Assembly (NCBI GenBank): GCA_022710975.1
Contig: JAKLGA010000019.1
Location: 1-64,000, forward strand
Direction of reading: 5' to 3'
Origin: Myxococcota bacterium
GTDB lineage: Bacteria; Myxococcota; B64-G9
Length of the DNA: 64,000 nucleotides
Below are positions 53,017 through 60,371 of the stretch, one piece after another. A model generated the notes under the pieces. It was not told the DNA's origin and did not search any database. It was given only the letters and a program-made list of their open reading frames with translations. The position numbers were made by a program, and so were the translations under genes. Each line of letters begins with the position of its first letter. The stretch's first letter is position 1.

Positions 53017-54156
53017 ATGAAGCGTGCGTGTCTCTTGGGCCTGGCGTGTGCCCTGATCCTGGCCGGCGGCCTGCTGGGCGCGGGTTGCGGCTGGTGCTGG
53101 GACGAGAGCTGCGAGTGCGGCTCCGAATGCGTGTGCGACTCGTTCGGCTGCTACGGCGACTGTTTCGACTGCAACGGCGACTGCTACGGCTGCGACGGGG
53201 GCTGCGAGCCCCCGCAGTGCTGGAGCGACCTCGACTGCGCCATCGGCGAGATCTGCTTGGACGGCCTCTGCCAGTACTCCGGGCAGGACGACTGCCGCAC
53301 CCACGCCGACTGCCCGGCCGGCCAGCTCTGCCTGGACGGCCAGTGCCAGGCCCCGTGCTTCGAGGACGCGGACTGCGCCGCCGGAGAGCAGTGCCTCGAC
53401 AACCGCTGCCAGCCCGCGGGTTGCCAGTACGCCTGCTGCGCGGACGCGGACTGCCCGGGCGGCCAGATCTGCGAGGAGTCCAGCTGCCGCCCGGGCTGCC
53501 GCGCGGACGCGGACTGCGCCGTCGGGGAGCTGTGCGTGGAGGGCGCGTGCGTGCTCGCCTGTCCGACCGAGTGCTGCGCCGACGCGGATTGTTCCGAGGG
53601 CAACCGCTGCCTGCAGGGCGCGTGCTTCCCGGCCTGTGACCAGGCCTGCTGCCTGGATCTGGACTGCGCTGCGGGCGAGCGCTGCGTCGGGGGCGCCTGC
53701 CAGCCGCTGTGCCAGGAGGAGTGCTGCCTGGACGTCGACTGCCCGACCGGCGAGCGCTGCATCGGCTCCCGCTGCGTGGCCTACGAGGGCTGCCTGACCA
53801 ACGCCGACTGCGCGGAGGGCGAGCTGTGCCTCAGCGGCGAGTGCACCGCCCTGTGCAGCCAGGACGGGGAGTGCCCGGAGGGCCAGGTGTGCAACGGGGT
53901 GTTCTGCGAGCCGGGCTGCGCCTTCGAGTGCTGCGCGGACGCCGATTGCGCCACGGCAGGGGACGTGTGCGTCGAGAACGCCTGCCAGACTCCCTGCACC
54001 CACCGCTGCGAGTGCCAGGCGGGCGAGGTGTGCCAGGACGGCTTCTGCGTCATCCCGGACGTGCCGCCCGACCCGGAGTGCGCCACCGACTGCGACTGCG
54101 ACTACGCGGCCGGCTGGCGCTGCGTCGAGGGCATCTGCCAGCCCCCGGCTCCGTGA
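53017..54156 (+). CDS. Cys-rich repeat lipoprotein
   Basis: A 379-residue lipoprotein; AAAGGAG precedes the ATG, and the signal ends GAGC. The mature protein is built of about a dozen tandem modules of roughly 20-25 residues with the pattern C-x-x-DADC-x-x-GE-x-C-x-x-G-x-C (for example CADADCPGGQICEESSC; CFEDADCAAGEQCLDNRC). The first 45 mature residues are an even denser Cys stretch (CYGDCFDCNGDCYGCDGGC). About 20% of the residues are Cys, so folding must depend on disulphides. Resembles Cys-rich surface proteins common in Myxococcota; ligand unknown. Confidence 0.82.
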   Translation: MKRACLLGLACALILAGGLLGAGCGWCWDESCECGSECVCDSFGCYGDCFDCNGDCYGCDGGCEPPQCWSDLDCAIGEICLDGLCQYSGQDDCRTHADCPAGQLCLDGQCQAPCFEDADCAAGEQCLDNRCQPAGCQYACCADADCPGGQICEESSCRPGCRADADCAVGELCVEGACVLACPTECCADADCSEGNRCLQGACFPACDQACCLDLDCAAGERCVGGACQPLCQEECCLDVDCPTGERCIGSRCVAYEGCLTNADCAEGELCLSGECTALCSQDGECPEGQVCNGVFCEPGCAFECCADADCATAGDVCVENACQTPCTHRCECQAGEVCQDGFCVIPDVPPDPECATDCDCDYAAGWRCVEGICQPPAP

Positions 54157-54171
54157 GGGGCCTGAAGCCGC

Positions 54172-54651
54172 CTACCTGGCCTTGGCCTTCCTGACCTCGA
54201 CCCGCATGGGCAGGCGGGCCACCTGCTGCCCGTCCACCTCCACCTCGAGGAAGTAGGCGCCCGCCTCGGGCAGCTCGAGCCCCTCCCAGGCCACGGTCTG
54301 CACCCCCCGGCCGGCCGTGCCCAGATCCAGCGCGCCCTCGACCTCCTGCAGTATGCCCGCAGGGCCGACGATGCGCAGGCCGACCAGCACGTCCCCCCGG
54401 ACCTCCGGGGAGGAGATGACCGTGCAGCTCTCGAAGCGGCCCAGGCCGGCCGGGAAGCCGGCCACGTACCAGACCTTGATCTCCTGGCCCTTGGGCGCCT
54501 GGCAGCGGCCGCGGGCATCGGCCAGGGTGCGAGCGCCGAACAGGTGGTGGTCGACGCGGAACGTCGGGGCCTTGTCCGGCGGGGCCTCTTCCCCCAGGGC
54601 CGGGGTAGCCGCCCCGACGAACGCCAAGCACAGGATCCAGTGCCAGCGCAT
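54172..54651 (-). CDS. secreted protein of unknown function
   Basis: A 159-residue protein with a signal peptide (MRWHWILCLAFVGAATPALG) and a beta-sandwich-like body (FESCTVISSPEVRGDVLVGLRIVGPAG; GAYFLEVEVDGQQVARLPMRV), like a small Ig-type or DUF6941-like domain. Two Cys residues could form a disulphide. ATG at 54651 is preceded by GGAGGG; the longer frame from 54684 adds an unlikely N-terminus. It lies 29 bp downstream of the Yip1-thioredoxin gene and is likely in its operon. Confidence 0.65.
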   Translation of the reverse strand: MRWHWILCLAFVGAATPALGEEAPPDKAPTFRVDHHLFGARTLADARGRCQAPKGQEIKVWYVAGFPAGLGRFESCTVISSPEVRGDVLVGLRIVGPAGILQEVEGALDLGTAGRGVQTVAWEGLELPEAGAYFLEVEVDGQQVARLPMRVEVRKAKAR

Positions 54652-54680
54652 CGCGAGCCCTCCCTCTCCAGGCCGGACCA

Positions 54681-55775
54681 TCATCGGGGAGGCGGAGTCC
54701 CGAGGTCAAGCAGCCCATCCAGCCAGCCCGCGGGCGGAGCGCCCACGTGCACCGCCCGGATGATCCCGTCCGGCCCCACGGCGAAGAAGACCGGCAGGGT
54801 GTCGGCCCGGTAGGTCGTGGAGACGCGCTCGTCGGTGTCCGCCAGGAAGATCGGCCCGGCCCAGCCCTGGGCGAGCACCACGGCCTGCACCGCGATGGGC
54901 TGCTCGCCGCGGTGGATGGCCAGGACGCGCACCTCGGGGTGGGCGACGGCCCAACGCGCCACCTCGGGCATGTGCGCCATGCAGATGGAGCACCAGTCCG
55001 CCCAGAACTCCAGCAGCACCGGCTGGCCGGCGAGCTCCGCCAGCGACACCCGCCCCTGGCCATCCGCGCGGGCCAGGCTGAACGCGACCGCCCGGTCGCC
55101 CGGGCCGGGCAGGGTCAGCCGCTCGCGGTGGTACCAGGCGAAGGCGGCGCCCGCCTGCACGCCCACGGCGAGCAGGCCCGCCAGGGCCCAGCCGGCCCAG
55201 GCCGGGGGCCGCGGCAGGGCCTGGGCGCCCCCGGCCGGCGGCCGGAGCGCCACCCGGACCAGGACCACGAACAGCCCCAGGCTCCAGCCGTAGGACAGCG
55301 CCACCCGCAGGAGGATCGAGCCCGGCGAGGGTCCGTCGGCCAGGAAGGCGGCCAGCGGCAGGTGGGGCAGCCAGGGGAGCGCCAGACCCGCCTCCTCGAG
55401 CAGGGCCCCGAGCATCCCCAGCAACCCCGTCGGGACCCACAGGAAGGCGGCCGCGGCCAGGATCCCATCCACCCGGACCTCGCCCCGGCCGCGCAGCCGC
55501 AGCGCCACGGCCAGCAGCAGCCCGGCCGCCAGGCTGGCGCCCAGCGGGGCCAGGGCGAAGTGCAGGTACAGGCTGACCAGCTTGTTCAGCGCGAGCAGGA
55601 ACGAGCGCTCGGCGCTCAGGCCGGCCGAGGCGGCCTCGAGCGGCGCGGTGACCAGCAGGATGGGCAGCAGGAGCCACAGCGCGTCGCCCAGCCCGCCCTC
55701 CCCGGCCCACACCACCCGCCCCAGGGTCCGTCCCGGGGCGACCAGCACCCCGGCCCCTCTGCGCAACCAGCCCAT
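54681..55775 (-). CDS. Yip1-type membrane protein fused to a thioredoxin-like domain
   Basis: A 364-residue fusion. Residues about 1-210 contain five to six membrane helices in the arrangement of the Yip1 family (AGEGGLGDALWLLLPILLVTAPLEAA; GRGEVRVDGILAAAAFLWVP). A linker leads to a TlpA/ResA-like thioredoxin domain (about 225-360): LAGQPVLLEFWADWCSICMAHMPEVARW with a CxxC redox pair, and ADTLPVFFAVGPDG with the cis-Pro. The C-terminal domain probably faces the periplasm and reduces or oxidises thiols. Upstream of a small secreted-protein gene. Confidence 0.82.
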   Translation of the reverse strand: MGWLRRGAGVLVAPGRTLGRVVWAGEGGLGDALWLLLPILLVTAPLEAASAGLSAERSFLLALNKLVSLYLHFALAPLGASLAAGLLLAVALRLRGRGEVRVDGILAAAAFLWVPTGLLGMLGALLEEAGLALPWLPHLPLAAFLADGPSPGSILLRVALSYGWSLGLFVVLVRVALRPPAGGAQALPRPPAWAGWALAGLLAVGVQAGAAFAWYHRERLTLPGPGDRAVAFSLARADGQGRVSLAELAGQPVLLEFWADWCSICMAHMPEVARWAVAHPEVRVLAIHRGEQPIAVQAVVLAQGWAGPIFLADTDERVSTTYRADTLPVFFAVGPDGIIRAVHVGAPPAGWLDGLLDLGTPPPR

Positions 55776-55883
55776 CCGCCCGCCTCCCGCCCTCCCGCGC
55801 GCTCGCCCGAGCGCGCTCCGCTTGCCGGCCCGGGGAGCCTCGTGTACGCTGAGGCCCGGACGAGCCGTGCGCGAGGAACAACT

Positions 55884-57479
55884 ATGGGTTCGTCATTCAA
55901 GGAACGCAAGCCTCCCACGGACGAAGAGATCCGGACGTACTTCCAGATCCTGCGCGAGGATCCGCGCTCGCGGGTGTTCGCCCCGCTGGCGGAGTCCCTG
56001 ATCCGCCGCGGGCGCCTGGACGAGGCCGAGAAGATCTGCCGGCTGGGGCTGGAGTCCAACCCCGACTTCTCCGACGGCCACCTGGCGCTGTCGCGCACCC
56101 TGTTCTACCGCTTCCGTCACGAGGAGGCCCTGGAGGAGGTCAAGCTGGCCCTGGGGCTGGACCGGCACAACCTCGAGGCCTACCTGATCGCGGCCGAGAT
56201 CTTCCTGGCGCGCTCGCAGGCCAAGGCCGCCATCGAGGCCTGCATGAAGGCCCTGGATCTCGACCCGCACAACCTGGAGGCCCAGCGGCTCATCCAGCGC
56301 CTGCAGGGCGGGGAGCTGCCCGCCTCCGCGGGGGCGGCCCCCTCGGACCCGGGCACCTTCCGCGCCCTGGCCCCCACCGGGCCCAGCCAGCGCCCGGCCA
56401 GCGTCAGCCGCCCGGCCAGCGATCCCTTCCAGGAGCTGATGGTGGACGTGGAGGCCGACGCGGCCAAGCTGCTGGAGGCCGACGCCCAGCCCTTCACCGC
56501 GCTGTCCTCGGGTTCCCAGCTCAACCGGCTCGAGGCCGGCGCCCTGCGCCCGGGTGGCGCTCCGCCGGCCGGGGCCGGCGAGCCCGAGCCCGAGAGCGAG
56601 CCCACGCTCAAGGCCGGACCGCCGCCGGCCGCGGTCCGGCCGCAGCGCCCGCCCACCCCCGCGTTGCCTCCCCACCCGGTGGGCGCCGCCCCGGCCCCGG
56701 TCCGCACCCCCACGCGACCCCGCGCCGCGGGGGCCGCGCGCAGCCCGACGCCGTTGCCGCCGCTGCCGGGCGAGCCCGGCCAGGTGCCCGCGCCCGTCGG
56801 CGCGCCGCTCGAGCCCGGGCTGGAGGCCGCGGCGCTCTTCGATCACCTCCCGGAGCACACGCCCATCCCGTCGCACCGCCCGCTGACCGAGCTGCCGCCG
56901 GGCCCGGCGGCCACCGCGGTCGGCCTGTCCAGGGTGGACTCGACCCAGGCGGTGATCGATCGCTTCGGCCCCGTGCCCGGTGCGGGTGACGAGCTGCTGG
57001 AGCTGCCGCTGCGCGTCCCGCGCTCGGGTCGCGCGTGGCTGCTGTTCATCCTGGTGCTCGGCCTGGGCGGCGCGGCCGCCCTGGTGTACGTGGCCGGCCT
57101 CTCGGCCAGGGGCACCGACGCGCCCGGGGCGGGTGCGTCCACCCCGGGCCCCGTCGAGGCCCTGCCCGGCGCCGGCCTCGCGCCACCCGCGCTCCCGCTG
57201 GCCGCGGCCGAGGAGGAGATCGCGGTCGACGCGGGCCCCGTGGACGAGCCCCCGGCGGACGGCGACCCAGCGGACGCCGGGAGCGCGGGTGGCGAGCCGG
57301 TGGACGCCGGGAGCGGGGTCGACGAGCTGGTGGACACCGGGTCCGCGGCCGACGCGGGTCCGGCCGACGCGGGGCAGGCGGCCAAGAAGCCGATCAAGAA
57401 ACCGGTCAAGAAGCCGATCAAGAAGCCGGTCAAGAAGCCCCCCAGGAAGCCGCTTCCCAAGAGAGGGGGTGCCCGGTGA
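55884..57479 (+). CDS. TPR and single-TM protein with Lys/Pro-rich C-terminal tail
   Basis: A 531-residue protein. The N-terminal about 150 residues hold TPR repeats (DEEIRTYFQILREDPRSRVFAPLAESLIRRGRLDEA; LEAYLIAAEIFLARSQAKAAIEACMKALDLDP). A Pro/Ala/Gly-rich disordered region precedes one membrane helix (about 380-400, AWLLFILVLGLGGAAALVYVAGL). The rest is acidic, then ends in a Lys-Pro repeat tail (KKPIKKPVKKPIKKPVKKPP), likely outside the membrane. The next gene overlaps by 4 bp (GTGA). No enzymatic motif; likely a scaffold linking cytoplasm and envelope, with the positively charged tail a candidate for binding anionic wall or lipid polymers. Confidence 0.75.
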   Translation: MGSSFKERKPPTDEEIRTYFQILREDPRSRVFAPLAESLIRRGRLDEAEKICRLGLESNPDFSDGHLALSRTLFYRFRHEEALEEVKLALGLDRHNLEAYLIAAEIFLARSQAKAAIEACMKALDLDPHNLEAQRLIQRLQGGELPASAGAAPSDPGTFRALAPTGPSQRPASVSRPASDPFQELMVDVEADAAKLLEADAQPFTALSSGSQLNRLEAGALRPGGAPPAGAGEPEPESEPTLKAGPPPAAVRPQRPPTPALPPHPVGAAPAPVRTPTRPRAAGAARSPTPLPPLPGEPGQVPAPVGAPLEPGLEAAALFDHLPEHTPIPSHRPLTELPPGPAATAVGLSRVDSTQAVIDRFGPVPGAGDELLELPLRVPRSGRAWLLFILVLGLGGAAALVYVAGLSARGTDAPGAGASTPGPVEALPGAGLAPPALPLAAAEEEIAVDAGPVDEPPADGDPADAGSAGGEPVDAGSGVDELVDTGSAADAGPADAGQAAKKPIKKPVKKPIKKPVKKPPRKPLPKRGGAR

Positions 57480-58447
57480 ACCGCCGGCGCGGACTGCTGG
57501 CCTTCGTGTGCACCCTGCTGGCCGTGGGCGCGGTGGCGCTGCACCTCCCGCTCCTGTCCGGGCTCGAGGAGATCGGGCGGCTGTTCGCCGGCTCCAGGCC
57601 AGGCGAGCTCACCCCGCTCGAGCGGGCCTTCACCCCGCCCTCCAGCCCGGAGCTGCTCACCGGTCCGGGCGGGCTGCCCGAGCTGGGACTGTTCCAGCTA
57701 CGCAAGGAGCGCCGCGCCGATCCCGAGCTGCGCAAGCTGGCGGAAGCCCAGGGCCTCGACTTCGCGCTGCTGAAGGCCTTCCTGGCCCAGGTGTCCCAGG
57801 GGGTGATCGACGAGCAAGGGCTGTACCAGGCGCGCCTGGCCGAGGGCGAGGCCGAGGTGGAGGACTCGGGCCCGGCGCGCACCCGGGCCGCGGCCGAGCT
57901 CCTGGGGGCCTACCGCCGGCAGACGGGCTCGGATATCGGGGCGCTGATCGCCTGGGAGGCCGGCGCCGAACGGGCCTCTCGGGTGGTGGCGGCGTCCAAG
58001 CGCGAGGGGCTGGAGGACACGCTCAAGACGCTTCGCCGGCGGCTGGTGGCGCCGCTGCGGGACGACGCCGAGGCGCGCCTGTGCAACGCGTGGGGGCTCG
58101 CGCAGGGGCTCGGCGCCCGCTGGCCGGTGGCCGCGCGCGAGGCGGGACAGCGCGCGGGCCTGGGCGTCCGCCTGGGCGCCGCGCCGGGCGAGTCGGTGGC
58201 CGCCCCGATGTCCGGCCGGGTGGGCTGGGCGGGCCCGGACGGCCCCCGGGGGAAGTGCGTGGAGCTGCTGCACGGCTGCAGCATGCGCACCGAGCTGTGC
58301 GGCCTGGGCGAGATCGGGGTGCGCCGCGGCGTCCGCGTGCAGGCCGGCCAGGCCGTGGGCCTGACGGGCCAGGAGCGGCCCGTCCTGAACCTGTGGCTCG
58401 GGCTGCGCTGCATGGACGCCAGCCTGCTGCTCGTCCCGGAGCCCTGA
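57476..58447 (+). CDS. M23-like protein with degenerate active site
   Basis: A 323-residue membrane-anchored or secreted protein (start GTG 57476, N-terminal hydrophobic segment RRGLLAFVCTLLAVGAVAL). Residues about 75-200 are helical and resemble a lytic-transglycosylase scaffold (AEAQGLDFALLKAFLAQVSQG). The C-terminal about 90 residues show the LytM/M23 fold pattern (SVAAPMSGRVGWAGPDGPRG, CVELLHGCSMRTELCGLGEIGVRRGVRVQAGQAVGLTGQERPVLNLWLGL). Only the HG of LLHG (His266) remains; the catalytic YAHL and HxH positions are CGLG and NLWL. Such proteins may activate amidases, as EnvC and NlpD do. Overlaps the TPR gene and is in its operon. Confidence 0.72.
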   Translation: MNRRRGLLAFVCTLLAVGAVALHLPLLSGLEEIGRLFAGSRPGELTPLERAFTPPSSPELLTGPGGLPELGLFQLRKERRADPELRKLAEAQGLDFALLKAFLAQVSQGVIDEQGLYQARLAEGEAEVEDSGPARTRAAAELLGAYRRQTGSDIGALIAWEAGAERASRVVAASKREGLEDTLKTLRRRLVAPLRDDAEARLCNAWGLAQGLGARWPVAAREAGQRAGLGVRLGAAPGESVAAPMSGRVGWAGPDGPRGKCVELLHGCSMRTELCGLGEIGVRRGVRVQAGQAVGLTGQERPVLNLWLGLRCMDASLLLVPEP

Positions 58448-58452
58448 CGCGC

Positions 58453-58953
58453 TCAGGGCTGTCCCGCGGCGTGGGTCTCGGCCGGCGGGTGGGTCCGCCC
58501 GGCGTGGATGGGCAGCGGCCGCACGCGGCCGTCCGGCCCGCAGCCCACGGGCACCTCCACCCGCAGCTCGCCGCTCGCCCGCGGGGACGCCAGGCGGATG
58601 TCGCCCACGGCCCGGCCGAGGCAGGCCAGGAGCCCGCTGGACAGCTCGCCGGAGCGCACCCGCAGCTCGCCCAGCGCGGCCACTCCGGCCTCGGAGCGCA
58701 GCCGGAAGGACAGCAGCGGCCGCCCCTGGCAGGCGGGCCCGGCCTCCGCCCTGGCGCAGGTCTCCAGCCGCTCGAACAGGAGCGGCAGGGCCTGGTCGGC
58801 CAGCTCGGAGGGCAACGGCTGCTCGTCCCCGGGCGCCGCGGGCCGGGCCGGTTGCCGCGCGGATCGCCCCCAGCCGGCCCACCAGCCGAGCCCGGCCAGC
58901 CCGAGCACCGCGCACCCGAGCCCCGCGGCGATCAGCGCGCCCCGGCGGCTCAA
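58453..58953 (-). CDS. small membrane-anchored protein of unknown function
   Basis: A 166-residue protein with one N-terminal membrane helix (LIAAGLGCAVLGLAGLGWWAG), a Pro/Arg linker, and a soluble domain with several Cys (LETCARAEAGPACQG; LLACLGRAV; VPVGCGPDG). The pattern LRSEAGVAALGELRVRSGELSSGLLACLGRA resembles periplasmic modules that end many myxobacterial envelope proteins (TonB-C/AgmX-like), but this is tentative. TTG at 58953 overlaps the upstream stop (TTGA). Convergent with the M23-like gene. Confidence 0.65.
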   Translation of the reverse strand: MSRRGALIAAGLGCAVLGLAGLGWWAGWGRSARQPARPAAPGDEQPLPSELADQALPLLFERLETCARAEAGPACQGRPLLSFRLRSEAGVAALGELRVRSGELSSGLLACLGRAVGDIRLASPRASGELRVEVPVGCGPDGRVRPLPIHAGRTHPPAETHAAGQP

Positions 58954-59705
58954 GGCGCGCTCCGGGCCGGAGGCTGGCCGGCGGCCGGCGCGCCCAGGGT
59001 GAGCAACATGGAGGCCTGGGCCTTGACCACCCAGCGGCCCTCGAGCGTCTTCAGCCCCTGGAGGGCGCGGTCGACGTCCTCGGCCACCCGGCGCGGGGGA
59101 TCGGCGGTCTTCAGCACCAACATGAGGTGGGTGTCGCTGGAGGACTGCACCTGCACGAGCTGCGCGGCCAGCGCCCGCCTGAGCTTGCCCAGCACCTCCT
59201 GCCGGGCCGCCTGGGCCGGCCCCTCCAGCGTCACCTGCAGCAGCACCCGCCGCCCGCGGCCCGACTCCTGGAGCGCGCCGAGCAGCGGCGCCTTGAGCTG
59301 CTCGGCCAGCCGCTCCCCGGCCTGCCCGGCGGCCTTCTGCTGGCCAGCCTCGTCGCCCGGCGCGGCGTCGCTCCTGGCCGAGCCCGAGGCCAGCACCCTG
59401 CCGCCGCGCGCGCCCAGCACCTGGCCGTCCACCTGGATCACCACCTGATCGCCCGCCTGCTTCTGCACCATCAGGTAGTAGTGCAGCACCAGCCTGGCCT
59501 TCTCCGGGGCCTCGCGGACCGGCTGGATGCCGTCCCCCTGGACCGCGGCCGAGAGCGCCGCCTCGAAGGGCACCACCAGCTTGCTCGCGCGGCAACTCGG
59601 ATCGGGCACCAGCCCGAAGGTCTGGGCCGGCCCGGCGGCCCGGCCGGGGACGCACCAGGCCCACACCAGCAAAGGCAACAGCCCACACAACGCCCGCGTA
59701 CGCAT
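58950..59705 (-). CDS. secreted protein of unknown function
   Basis: A 251-residue protein with a signal peptide (MRTRALCGLLPLLVWAWCVPGRA). The mature chain has a central strand-rich region (ARLVLHYYLMVQKQAGDQVVIQVDGQVLG) and two helical segments (GQQKAAGQAGERLAEQLKAPLLGALQE; ARQEVLGKLRRALAAQLVQVQSSSDTHLMLVLKT), similar to LptE/CsgG-type periplasmic or outer-membrane accessory domains only in general outline. ATG at 59705 follows GGAGG. It overlaps the downstream gene by 4 bp (TTGA), which suggests a shared function. No catalytic motif. Confidence 0.65.
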   Translation of the reverse strand: MRTRALCGLLPLLVWAWCVPGRAAGPAQTFGLVPDPSCRASKLVVPFEAALSAAVQGDGIQPVREAPEKARLVLHYYLMVQKQAGDQVVIQVDGQVLGARGGRVLASGSARSDAAPGDEAGQQKAAGQAGERLAEQLKAPLLGALQESGRGRRVLLQVTLEGPAQAARQEVLGKLRRALAAQLVQVQSSSDTHLMLVLKTADPPRRVAEDVDRALQGLKTLEGRWVVKAQASMLLTLGAPAAGQPPARSAP

Positions 59706-59790
59706 GGCAGCGCCTCCTGCACTGGCCGCGATTCTGCCGGGACTGTCGAGCAGAGGCAAGCCCCGCGGAGCGGGGGTCAGGTCGGATGGC

Positions 59791-60246
59791 TCAGGCGGAG
59801 ATCGCCGCCGCCAGCCACATCGGGGCGAGGATGAAGGAGAACACCAGCCACCAGACGGCCAGGATGATCGAGACGATGCCCAGCTTGGCCTGGAAGCCGA
59901 CCAGCTTGGCCCGCACCTGCTCACCCTTGGCGCGCGCCTCGGCGCTCAGGTAGGTGGTGATCATGCCATAGCCGAAGATGAAGCCCAGGAACAGGAGCAC
60001 CAGGCCGGTGGCCAGGTAGCTGGCCCAGAGGACCAGGAAGTAGAGACCGGCGCCCAGCCAGCCCAGGTTGAGCAGGGACTGGATGACGATCCACACGCCC
60101 CAGATGGCGGCCACGACGCCCACCCAGCCGCCGTACTTGGACAGCTTCTCGATCAGCTCCTTGGCATCCGGCTTCTTGGCCAGGATGATGCTCGACGCCC
60201 CCAGAACACCCAGCACCAGCAACGCCGCGATCGTGATCCATGCCAT
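59791..60246 (-). CDS. small polytopic membrane protein
   Basis: A 151-residue inner-membrane protein with four predicted helices: about 4-23 (TIAALLVLGVLGASSIILA), 40-60 (GWVGVVAAIWGVWIVIQSLL), 65-95 (GLYFLVLWASYLATGLVLLFLG), and 122-145 (LGIVSIILAVWWLVFSFIL). A short loop with KKPDAKELIEKLSKY separates the first two. No recognised family. It begins a minus-strand unit, divergent from the PilZ gene across a conserved-looking inverted repeat. Confidence 0.75.
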   Translation of the reverse strand: MAWITIAALLVLGVLGASSIILAKKPDAKELIEKLSKYGGWVGVVAAIWGVWIVIQSLLNLGWLGAGLYFLVLWASYLATGLVLLFLGFIFGYGMITTYLSAEARAKGEQVRAKLVGFQAKLGIVSIILAVWWLVFSFILAPMWLAAAISA

Positions 60247-60314
60247 GGGCTTCCTCCCGGTTTTTGGTCCAGCGATACAGACTGACGAACCCTCGTATCA
60301 GAAGCCACGGGGCA

Positions 60315-60365
60315 AGTCAAACCAGGACTCGGTTGTTTGACTCACCCGGTGGCAGGCATTACCAT
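60315..60365 (+). promoter_or_regulatory. inverted repeat and promoter of the PilZ gene
   Basis: AGTCAAAC (60315-60322), a 12-bp centre, and GTTTGACT (60335-60342) form an 8-bp perfect inverted repeat. Its right arm overlaps TTGACT (60337-60342), followed after 17 bp by TACCAT (60360-60365), a fair sigma-70-type promoter. The predicted start of transcription, about 7 bp after the -10, coincides with GTG 60372. The divergent gene at 60246 may share this element. Confidence 0.5.
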
Positions 60366-60371
60366 CGGCAT

